Positions 1 to 4,842 of a stretch of DNA of 5,425 bases are shown in pieces (positions within the stretch are counted from its first letter, which is position 1; every line of letters begins with the position of its first letter). Source of the stretch: Bacteroidota bacterium (lineage in GTDB: Bacteria; Bacteroidota; Bacteroidia; Bacteroidales; Paludibacteraceae). The stretch spans positions 1 through 5,425 of the forward strand of contig JAJZHJ010000120.1 in NCBI GenBank assembly GCA_021804525.1, written 5' to 3'. The translations under genes and the position numbers were made by a program. The notes under the pieces were generated by a model. That model saw only the letters and a list, made by a program, of their open reading frames with translations, ran no database searches and was not told where the DNA came from.

Positions 1-53
1 TTAAATATTCCTTTTTTATACTCGATATTCATTACCAACTGCCTATCAAAGCC

Positions 54-61
54 TATTTTTG
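54..61 (+). promoter_or_regulatory. Candidate -7 promoter element for miaA
   Basis: The octamer TATTTTTG fits the Bacteroidota -7 consensus TAnnTTTG exactly and lies 61 bases before the miaA ATG, implying a leader of roughly 55 bases. I see no convincing TTTG -33 element about 20 bases upstream, so the call rests on one short match in A/T-rich DNA. The first 119 bases of the window hold no gene that I can support. Confidence 0.35.
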
Positions 62-122
62 TGGAATAAAGCATGAGAATAGTCTTGTGAACAATCTTCT
101 CTAATCCAAATCTCTATTTGTG

Positions 123-1025
123 ATGCACACCCTTTTAGTATTGCTCGGCCCAACCGGTGTTGGAAAAACGAATCTTAGCCTCAGGTTGGCCAATCGTTTT
201 TATGCACCAATCCTTTCATCTGATTCACGGCAGTTTTACCGTGAGCTGAAAATCGGTACCGCAACTCCTTCCGACGAGCAATTGCAACAAGCACAACACT
301 TTTTCATTGGCACACATTCCATTTTAGACCATTACAATGCAGGGCAGTATGAACTCGATGTTATCCGGTTGTTGCCAACATTATTTGAAACAACTGATTT
401 TGTGTTGTTAGTAGGTGGTTCCATGCTCTACATCGATGCGGTTTGTAAAGGCATTGACGACCTACCAACCATTGACATAGAGACGCGCTATCATGTGCAA
501 CAACTCTTTCAACAAAACGGTCTACATGCCATCCGCGCCTTACTGAAAACATTAGATCCCAACTATTATACTCAGGTCGACTTGATGAACGCCCAACGCA
601 TTATGCACGCACTAGAGATTTGCCTGACGACTAACCAACCTTATTCCTCATTACGCACACAAACAACCAAGGAACGCCCTTTTCGCATACTTAAAATTGG
701 GCTGAACCTTCCTCGCGAGGAACTCTATCAACGTATCAATCTGCGCGTCGATGAAATGATTGCACTAGGATTGGAAGAAGAAGCCCACTCGCTTTACCCG
801 TTCAAACACCTGAATCCGCTCAATACAGTTGGCTATAAAGAGTTTTTCGATTATTTCGATGGTTTGTGCACGTACGATGAAGCCATTGACAAAATCAGAC
901 AACATTCTCGTAACTATGCTAAAAAACAGTTGTCATGGTTCAAACGAGATGCTTCTATTCGATGGTTTCAGCCTTCTAATGAAGAAGAAATCATCTCCTA
1001 TATTCAGGCAAACAACATCGTTTGA
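123..1025 (+). CDS. miaA: tRNA dimethylallyltransferase MiaA
   Basis: MiaA transfers the dimethylallyl group of DMAPP to N6 of A37 in tRNAs that read UNN codons, the first step toward ms2i6A; it acts in the cytoplasm. The 300-residue protein has a P-loop GPTGVGKT at residues 9-16, the SSDSRQ substrate-recognition segment at 32-37 followed by KIGTATPS (43-50), and the segment GGSMLYIDAVCKGIDD (98-113), a form of the GGTGLY region that I associate with Bacteroidota enzymes. Further family marks are the NAQRIMHALEI block (156-166), LNTVGYKEFFDYF (233-245) and the C-terminal RNYAKKQLSWFKRD (263-276). Length is normal for the family. A GTG codon directly precedes the ATG at 123; the ATG is preferred because it places the P-loop at the usual distance from the N-terminus. 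The gene stands alone on the plus strand and converges on the CDGSH gene. No damage or unusual features are visible. Confidence 0.97.
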   Translation: MHTLLVLLGPTGVGKTNLSLRLANRFYAPILSSDSRQFYRELKIGTATPSDEQLQQAQHFFIGTHSILDHYNAGQYELDVIRLLPTLFETTDFVLLVGGSMLYIDAVCKGIDDLPTIDIETRYHVQQLFQQNGLHAIRALLKTLDPNYYTQVDLMNAQRIMHALEICLTTNQPYSSLRTQTTKERPFRILKIGLNLPREELYQRINLRVDEMIALGLEEEAHSLYPFKHLNPLNTVGYKEFFDYFDGLCTYDEAIDKIRQHSRNYAKKQLSWFKRDASIRWFQPSNEEEIISYIQANNIV

Positions 1026-1030
1026 ATAAA

Positions 1031-1052
1031 TAAAAAAAAGAGATTAACTCTT
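1031..1052 (-). terminator. Candidate intrinsic terminator of the leftward CDGSH gene
   Basis: On the minus strand a 5-bp stem AAGAG/CTCTT with a 5-base loop (plus positions 1038-1052) is followed by an unbroken run of eight T (1039 down to 1032). It lies about 50 bases after the CDGSH stop codon, in the 75-base convergent gap with miaA. The stem is short and A/T-rich, so termination may be weak. A second, purely A/T stem (TTAAAT/ATTTAA, 1055-1069) followed by a pyrimidine-rich stretch could serve miaA on the other strand. Confidence 0.4.
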
Positions 1053-1100
1053 CATTAAATTAGATTTAACCCCTTTTCTTATCTAAACAAACCATGAGAG

Positions 1101-1280
1101 CTATTCGTCTTTGAACCCTACCTTAGCATGCGAACCATCGCAAAAGGGTTTGTTGTTGCTATGTCCGCAACGGCAAAAAGCTACATCCTTTTTCGTTTCT
1201 TCAGTCCCATCTTTATGAACGATATGCAATTCACCTGAGATGAGGATAGGCCCATTGGGCAGAATTTTTGCTGAAATCAT
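1101..1280 (-). CDS. CDGSH iron-sulfur domain protein
   Basis: This is a 59-residue protein with one complete CDGSH iron-sulfur motif, CRCGHSNNKPFCDGSH, at residues 36-51. The expected ligands of a redox-active [2Fe-2S] cluster (three Cys, one His) are all present: C36, C38, C47 and H51. The N-terminal part (ISAKILPNGPILISGELHIV) fits the beta-rich start of small soluble prokaryotic members, and no membrane anchor is visible. The reading frame is open upstream to an ATG at 1322, which would add 14 residues (MLFMSLCFTLKIKK) not typical of the family. I chose the ATG at 1280, which follows an A-rich leader as is usual in Bacteroidota. The family is linked to electron transfer, cluster transfer and iron or redox stress, but the specific partner is unknown. 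It lies downstream of the DUF2892 gene on the same strand (123-base gap), with a possible terminator after it. Identity of the domain is firm; the physiological role is not. Confidence 0.9.
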   Translation of the reverse strand: MISAKILPNGPILISGELHIVHKDGTEETKKDVAFCRCGHSNNKPFCDGSHAKVGFKDE

Positions 1281-1403
1281 TTTTTTAATTTTTAAAGTGA
1301 AACATAATGACATAAATAGCAATTCGACAAGCTATCTTTTGTATATTTGACGATAGAAACAATCAAAAGCGTATCTCAACTACTAACACGATTTAAACAC
1401 GCC

Positions 1404-1613
1404 TTATTTTTTTTCATTTTTACAGGTTGATATTCCCAGTAGAGCATATAACCCGCAAAAATTCATAAAAGCAGTAAGCAATAAAACAAGAGCAACCACA
1501 ATGAACACAATGCCTAATGTTCCGCTCACTACATTTGCCAAATAGAGAATCACTAAAACAGCAGCCAACACAATACGGATTATTTTATCCACTGCACCAA
1601 CATTCTTTTTCAT
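1404..1613 (-). CDS. DUF2892 (YgaP-like) small inner-membrane protein
   Basis: This 69-residue protein matches the DUF2892 pattern, the membrane part of YgaP-type proteins. It opens with MKKNVGAVDKIIRI, followed by two hydrophobic helices (about residues 10-29 and 32-52), and a C-terminal segment NFCGLYALLGISTC (51-64) that keeps the two family cysteines (C53, C64); the usual CPLY reads CGLY here. In YgaP of E. coli this domain is fused to a rhodanese, whereas here it stands alone, as it often does. It is probably an inner-membrane hairpin that exposes a cysteine pair, with a suggested role in sulfur or redox handling that is not proven. The ATG at 1613 gives the exact conserved N-terminus. 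The 184-base gap upstream carries repeated sequence and a candidate promoter. Downstream on the same strand is the CDGSH gene, and a Crp-like regulator is nearby, a context I associate with this family. Confidence 0.88.
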   Translation of the reverse strand: MKKNVGAVDKIIRIVLAAVLVILYLANVVSGTLGIVFIVVALVLLLTAFMNFCGLYALLGISTCKNEKK

Positions 1614-1645
1614 ACGATTAATTTTTATGATTTATATTAAGAGGA

Positions 1646-1706
1646 ATGGAACTTGCAATATTATCTCGAAAGAGTTTATTATTCCAATGTTTCATGGAAC
1701 TCGTAA
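1646..1706. repeat. Two 13-bp near-identical direct repeats in the DUF2892 promoter region
   Basis: ATGGAACTTGCAA (1646-1658) and ATGGAACTCGTAA (1694-1706) share 11 of 13 bases and start 48 bp apart. They bracket the candidate -33/-7 region of the DUF2892 gene. The distal copy lies in a cluster of other short repeats: AACTCGT twice (1698-1704, 1706-1712) and GTTTCATG twice (1689-1696, 1711-1718). Such an arrangement suits binding sites for a regulator, but no known protein is matched. Confidence 0.4.
1656..1687 (-). promoter_or_regulatory. Candidate promoter of the DUF2892 gene
   Basis: On the minus strand TAATATTG (1663 to 1656) differs at one base from TAnnTTTG. A TTGG (1687 to 1684), about 20 bases upstream, may act as the -33 element. 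It would give a leader of about 35-40 bases before the ATG at 1613. The match is imperfect and the DNA is A/T-rich, so this is a weak call. Confidence 0.25.
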
Positions 1707-1797
1707 ACTCGTTTCATGCTCTTTAATTAAGTCTGATTTAATGCTTGTTTCATAGTTATTTGTATTAAAGAAGATACCTCCTTACTCAATTGCTCAT

Positions 1798-2733
1798 TTA
1801 AACATCATCTAATGGATGATGCTCGCTTTTTTTTGCTAATTCTTTGTTTGCTTTTCCCTTTTCAATTTCCATTGTCAACGAAGTAATTCCCGAAAGACCT
1901 CCCAATTGCATCGTTTCAACGGCGGAACTGGGGACAATCACAATCGTGGAATTCTGTTTCAAGCCTTCATACAACATGTTCATGGCACGTAAATGCAATG
2001 CAACCGGATTGTTTGCATACGATAGAGCCGCTTCTTCAAACTTTTGAGCCACTTGTCTTTCTGAATCACCCAGAATAACCCGCGCTTGTCTTTCTCTCTC
2101 GGCTTGCGCCTGCATCGACATGGCATCTTCGAGAGCAGATGGAATCAACACGTCTTTTACCTCAACTGAATTCACCTTAATACCCCAAGGTTCGGTACGT
2201 TCATCAATAATCTGCTGAAGAATAGAACTAATTTTATCCCTTCCTTCGAGCATATCCGAAAGCATAGTTTTCCCGATCACATCACGCAATGCAGTTTGTG
2301 CTGCCCATTGTATGGCACTTTGATAATCGGCCACTTCCAGTGCAGCTTTCTTGGAGTCAAGCACTCTCCAAAACAGGACAGCATCCACATCCACCGGTAC
2401 GGTATCTTTCGTAAGTGTTTTTTCCGCTTTGAAAGAAGTTGTGATGACACGTGTATCGATCCAATAAGGAATCGTGTCGATAATAGGAATAATAAAGAAG
2501 ACACCCGGGCCTTTCAACGCATGAAAGCTGCCTAATCGTAAAACCACTGCCCTATCCCATGGATTTGCCACTTTAATGGCATTTGAGACGAGTAGAGCCA
2601 CCACAAAGGTAATTACCATCAACCACGTGACAGAAACTACATTTTCAACACCCACAATCGCGTATGCAGCTGCAACACCCACAATCATGATGACAAAGAA
2701 AATCAATACCGCAAAGGAACTTGTATTTCTCAT
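1798..2733 (-). CDS. Slipin (stomatin-like SPFH/band 7 membrane protein)
   Basis: This is a 311-residue SPFH protein of the slipin type. Two hydrophobic segments at about residues 7-28 and 32-53 anchor it in the inner membrane. The band 7 domain begins at NPWDRAVVLRLGSF (57-70) and continues through GPGVFFIIPIID (75-86), DVDAVLFWRV (115-124) and ALRDVIGKTMLSDML (148-162). The slipin signature IPSALEDAMSMQAQAERERQARVILGDSE (197-225) leads into the coiled-coil region, followed by the conserved VIVPSSAVETM stretch (265-275) and a charged tail. SPFH proteins oligomerise on membranes and organise or protect membrane proteins, often with an NfeD partner or a membrane protease. No NfeD gene is seen on either side here. 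The ATG at 2733 gives a natural membrane-anchor start. Upstream lie a strong -7 candidate, a palindrome and a Crp-like dyad; the crp gene ends 93 bases before it. Family assignment is firm; the client protein is unknown. Confidence 0.93.
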   Translation of the reverse strand: MRNTSSFAVLIFFVIMIVGVAAAYAIVGVENVVSVTWLMVITFVVALLVSNAIKVANPWDRAVVLRLGSFHALKGPGVFFIIPIIDTIPYWIDTRVITTSFKAEKTLTKDTVPVDVDAVLFWRVLDSKKAALEVADYQSAIQWAAQTALRDVIGKTMLSDMLEGRDKISSILQQIIDERTEPWGIKVNSVEVKDVLIPSALEDAMSMQAQAERERQARVILGDSERQVAQKFEEAALSYANNPVALHLRAMNMLYEGLKQNSTIVIVPSSAVETMQLGGLSGITSLTMEIEKGKANKELAKKSEHHPLDDV

Positions 2734-2750
2734 CGCATTTTTTGTTTATC

Positions 2751-2762
2751 AAACGTACGTTT
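2751..2762. promoter_or_regulatory. Perfect 12-bp palindrome in the slipin leader
   Basis: AAACGTACGTTT is fully self-complementary and sits 17 bases upstream of the slipin ATG, inside the leader predicted from the -7 element at 2791-2798. It could be an operator or a small hairpin near the start codon. About one perfect 12-bp palindrome is expected by chance in a window of this size, so only its position lends it weight. Confidence 0.3.
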
Positions 2763-2790
2763 ACAAATAAAACATTCACACTTGTTTTTA

Positions 2791-2798
2791 CAAAAATA
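2791..2798 (-). promoter_or_regulatory. Candidate -7 element of the slipin promoter
   Basis: On the minus strand TATTTTTG fits TAnnTTTG exactly and lies 58 bases before the slipin ATG, in the gap after crp. If the element is centred at -7, transcription would start near 2787. No TTTG -33 element is present about 20 bases upstream, which would fit a promoter that depends on an activator. The dyad at 2821-2834 is in the right place for one. Confidence 0.45.
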
Positions 2799-2820
2799 GT
2801 GGATTGAGAACCCTTTTGCA

Positions 2821-2834
2821 GTGACTTTAGTCAC
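2821..2834. promoter_or_regulatory. Crp-type dyad GTGA-N6-TCAC over the crp stop codon
   Basis: GTGACTTTAGTCAC has perfect 6-bp arms around a 2-base centre. It matches the core of the classical Crp site (TGTGA-N6-TCACA) at all eight fixed inner positions. It covers the TAA stop of the Crp-like gene and is centred about 41 bases upstream of the predicted slipin transcription start, the usual place for a class II Crp activator. It could instead fold as an mRNA hairpin at the end of the crp transcript, but no T-run follows on the minus strand, so it is a poor terminator. Confidence 0.45.
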
Positions 2835-3471
2835 CAACAACGAATAAGATTTCAATGGCGTCGGGATGTTGGATAATGCGGTGCTCTTGCTGAAGTTTTT
2901 TAAGCAACCGAGTCACCACTTCGCGTACGGTTCCCATTTCGAGAGCTATTTCTTTATGGGTAATGACAATGGGGTTTTGGCCTGTAATAAGGGCTTTACG
3001 GGTAAGAAACTGTAACAGGCGTGTGTCCAGCCGATCGAAAAGTAAGCTATTAATAGCGGCAAGCATTTCCTGCTCATGTTCGTTATATTGACGATAGAAC
3101 CAAGCGTTCAAGGCGGGATATTCTGCAATCCATTTCAAAAGTTTTTCTGTCGGGACGAAAAACACCTGAGACTCCGTACAGGCAATCACACTCACACGGC
3201 TATTGGCATCATGCGAAACAGCCGAAAAAGGCATCACACAACATTCGAATGGGCGCACATAATGAAGTAAAAAACTACGGGTGTCATGCTGCGTATAAAT
3301 TTTTGCGACACCTTCGAGCATAAAAGGGATGGAGGTGAGATAATGCCCTTCATGCACAATCACCGTATCCTTTTCAACTTGCTTTACCACAGACACCTTT
3401 ATGATTTTTGCAGCCAACTCGCTACCCAACAAACTAACCAAATGTTGTTCAAAAGAACTTGCGTCCATCAT
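2827..3471 (-). CDS. Crp/Fnr-family transcriptional regulator
   Basis: This is a 214-residue two-domain regulator. Residues about 20-115 form a cyclic-nucleotide-binding-like beta barrel (DTVIVHEGHYLTSIPFMLEGVAKIY, 35-59), followed by a long dimerisation helix (about 118-142). A winged helix-turn-helix follows at about 150-200, with the recognition stretch THKEIALEMGTVREVVTRLLKKL at 171-193. The phosphate-binding cassette that holds cAMP in E. coli Crp (GE...RS) is not recognisable, and the N-terminal FNR cysteines are absent. Instead there is FECCVMPF at 75-82 (C77, C78), resembling the cysteine-containing E-x-C-A-x-x-F block seen in Crp-like regulators that neighbour DUF2892 genes. The signal is therefore unlikely to be cAMP, and may be redox or a metal; that is inference. 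Two ATGs stand in tandem at 3471 and 3468, and either may be the start. Downstream on the same strand are the slipin, DUF2892 and CDGSH genes, which are plausible targets. Confidence 0.92.
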   Translation of the reverse strand: MMDASSFEQHLVSLLGSELAAKIIKVSVVKQVEKDTVIVHEGHYLTSIPFMLEGVAKIYTQHDTRSFLLHYVRPFECCVMPFSAVSHDANSRVSVIACTESQVFFVPTEKLLKWIAEYPALNAWFYRQYNEHEQEMLAAINSLLFDRLDTRLLQFLTRKALITGQNPIVITHKEIALEMGTVREVVTRLLKKLQQEHRIIQHPDAIEILFVVGD

Positions 3472-3721
3472 AACCGAAAAGTTTGAAGCAATGAAATGAT
3501 AATGGAAACAAAGTTACAAATCCATATTGAAAATGAGCACTTTTAGGAACATAACTTTCTTCATGTTGCACTATCAGTTATTGCCCTTTATCGACAGGCA
3601 GTTTATCATCTCATTTTGTTCTTTATTCACTTTCTTATCCCAAAAAAACCATACTCTTACTTGAAGTTTAGCCATTGGCCATATACCCCTCTGTGGCTCT
3701 AAGTCAATGTTACATGAAAAT
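3472..3721. other. Non-coding leader side of the crp upstream gap
   Basis: This 250-base stretch lies between the crp start and the 21-bp array. Apart from the -7 element at 3509-3516, I see no RNA gene, convincing terminator or conserved reading frame. A 100-codon minus-strand frame (3574-3876) crosses from the array into this stretch, and a 33-codon frame begins inside it at an ATG near 3675. Neither resembles a known protein. Confidence 0.5.
3509..3516 (-). promoter_or_regulatory. Candidate -7 element of the crp promoter
   Basis: On the minus strand TAACTTTG fits TAnnTTTG exactly and predicts a transcription start near 3503-3505, giving a leader of about 35 bases before the tandem ATGs at 3471/3468. 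A clear -33 TTTG at the expected distance is missing, so activation by a bound factor is possible. The 21-bp repeat array begins a little over 200 bases further upstream. Confidence 0.45.
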
Positions 3722-4035
3722 ACACTCCTTGCTGCACTTCGGAGTGTCATTGACACACACCGAAGTGTCCTGATCACGGTCGAGAGTGACTTTTTTGCAC
3801 TAATTTGTGTGATGTAAACATTAATGAGTGACAAAATCGCACTCTTGACTGGCAAGAAAAGTCTTCGGAGTGTCATTTAACTACTCTGGAGTGTTTGATT
3901 ACACTCTTTTTTAGGCTCTCGAGCCACTCAAGAGTGTCGTCAGAACAGTCGGAAGTGCGAATTGACCAGTCGAGAATGGCAAATCGACACTAATTTGTCT
4001 CTTTTCCGCACTCTGGAGCATCTCAATGACATTCT
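3722..4035. repeat. Degenerate 21-bp tandem repeat array (about 15 units)
   Basis: Unit cores resembling GGAGTGTC begin at 3741, 3762, 3783, 3804, 3825, 3846, 3867, 3888, 3931, 3952, 3973, 3994 and 4015. That is a 21-bp step throughout except for one 43-bp interval (3888 to 3931), which holds a poorly kept unit plus one extra base. A truncated unit (ACACTCC, 3722-3728) leads in, and a decayed unit (from 4029) leads out. Each unit begins with a CACT-like box 4-6 bases before the core, so the ideal unit contains CACTCNGGAGTGTC, an imperfect dyad. The 15-mer CTTCGGAGTGTCATT recurs exactly at 3737-3751 and 3863-3877, 126 bp (6 x 21) apart. Stops interrupt the repeat-phase frame on both strands, so the array appears non-coding as it stands. 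It fills the gap between the LytTR gene's 3' end and the crp upstream region. The two-helical-turn period would place every unit on the same DNA face. I do not recognise it as a known element. Confidence 0.85.
3901..3937. repeat. Two-stem inverted repeat inside the 21-bp array
   Basis: ACACTCTT (3901-3908) and AAGAGTGT (3930-3937) are perfect complements. Nested between them, GGCTC (3914-3918) and GAGCC (3921-3925) form a second stem. Together they make up to 13 bp of stem with 5- and 4-base internal bulges. It sits exactly at the one irregular interval of the array. No T-run follows on either strand, so it is not a typical intrinsic terminator. Confidence 0.55.
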
Positions 4036-4103
4036 TTAGGTTGTTTTCTGCTGATTGATGACACCAAAAATGAAACCTGATTCACGGCAATACATTGAAG
4101 ATC

Positions 4104-4117
4104 GAGTTTATTAAACT
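4104..4117. other. Short A/T stem after the LytTR gene
   Basis: AGTTTATTAAACT (4105-4117) is a near-perfect palindrome located 9 bases after the stop codon of the LytTR gene on the minus strand. It lacks a following T-run, so it is at best a weak transcript end. No better terminator is visible between this gene and the repeat array. Confidence 0.2.
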
Positions 4118-4125
4118 AAAGGAAC

Positions 4126-4842
4126 TCACTTCATCAAAGAACGGCCATGAAGAAGATTATAAAAAGATTCTTTGTAAGAGTCGGAAATAGGAATGCGTGT
4201 TTTTCCAAAAACAATCCGATGATGTTCGATGGTTTTAATCTTATCGACTTGCACGATGAAAGAGCGGTGAACGCGGGCGAAACGATGAACAGGGAGTTTC
4301 TCTTCGAGCATCTTCATACTCAATTGGGAAACGATTGGTTGGGAAACTCCTTCAAGATATATCTTTACGTAATCATCCCAACTTTCCATGTAGAGAACAT
4401 CCAACAATTTAATTTGTACCAGTTTGCTATCGGCTTTCACAAAAATAGCATCCTCCGCGCTGTGATTATGAGATTGTTTACCCGACATCTCGAACCAACG
4501 AAGCGCTTTGTTGGCCGCCTGTAGAAATTCCTGATAACTAACGGGCTTTAATAAATAATCGAGTGCATCGACACGAAATCCTTCAACGGCATACTGCTGA
4601 AAAGCGGTTGTAAAGATTACTTTCGCATGATTGCCAAGCATTTTAGAAAAATCTACCCCATTGAGTTCGGGCATTTGGATATCTAAAAAATACAAGTCGA
4701 TCTCTTGCTTGTGCAATGACTCCAGAGCAGACAAGGCATTATTGAACCGACCTTCGAGTTGCAGAAAAGGAGTTTTCTGTACATAGCCCTCCAACAAATC
4801 GAGCGCTAACGGTTCATCGTCAACAATGGCACAACGGATCAT
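4126..4842 (-). CDS. LytTR-family response regulator
   Basis: This 238-residue response regulator has a receiver domain (about 1-115) and a C-terminal LytTR DNA-binding domain (about 132-232). In the receiver, the acidic pair is D8/D9 in IVDDEP, the phospho-acceptor is D54 in LYFLDIQMPELNG, and the switch residues are T78 (VIFTTA) and K99 (DYLLKPV). The LytTR domain shows DVLYMESWDDYVKIYLEG (148-165) and the family mark FARVHRSFIVQVDKIKTI (188-205). LytTR proteins bind DNA as dimers at direct repeats about two helical turns apart and generally activate transcription. The ATG at 4842 overlaps the stop codon of the upstream kinase in an ATGA arrangement, implying translational coupling and a cognate pair. 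The target is unknown. A 21-bp direct-repeat array begins about 90 bases past its 3' end. All key residues are present and the length is normal. Confidence 0.96.
   Translation of the reverse strand: MIRCAIVDDEPLALDLLEGYVQKTPFLQLEGRFNNALSALESLHKQEIDLYFLDIQMPELNGVDFSKMLGNHAKVIFTTAFQQYAVEGFRVDALDYLLKPVSYQEFLQAANKALRWFEMSGKQSHNHSAEDAIFVKADSKLVQIKLLDVLYMESWDDYVKIYLEGVSQPIVSQLSMKMLEEKLPVHRFARVHRSFIVQVDKIKTIEHHRIVFGKTRIPISDSYKESFYNLLHGRSLMK

Noticed and set aside
1342..1349. TATATTTG, a perfect TAnnTTTG match on the plus strand
   Set aside because: It points away from the CDGSH gene and toward the antisense strand of the DUF2892 gene, has no -33 element, and precedes no plus-strand gene.
1346..1367. 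Inverted repeat TTTGA-N12-TCAAA upstream of the CDGSH gene, considered as an FNR-type site
   Set aside because: FNR-type sites need a 4-base spacer; the spacer here is 12 and the inner bases do not match.
1679..1717. A 12-codon frame (MKRVYEFHETLE) in the DUF2892 leader
   Set aside because: Too short and without support; it may be a chance frame in the repeat cluster.
1775..1785. A strong Shine-Dalgarno-like sequence TAAGGAGGTA on the minus strand after the slipin stop
   Set aside because: The nearest ATG on that strand (1753) is over 20 bases away and opens only an 8-codon frame. Such sequences are also little used for initiation in Bacteroidota.
3574..3876. A 100-codon minus-strand open frame whose first half shows 7-residue periodicity (MTLRRLF, RTLRCVS, MTLRSAA)
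   Set aside because: The periodicity is what any open frame through a 21-bp repeat would show. The frame is closed by a stop just upstream of its ATG, the repeat-phase frame has stops in other units on both strands, and the C-terminal half resembles no known protein.
3722..4035. CRISPR array
   Set aside because: The period is only 21 bp with no room for spacers, units are divergent, and no cas genes are in the window.
3722..4035. Replication iterons
   Set aside because: The unit length would suit iterons, but there is no replication initiator gene and the surroundings look like ordinary chromosomal genes; the strong divergence of units also argues against it.
4147..4524. A 125-codon plus-strand frame opposite the LytTR gene
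   Set aside because: It is the antisense of a clear LytTR response regulator gene and has no family resemblance.
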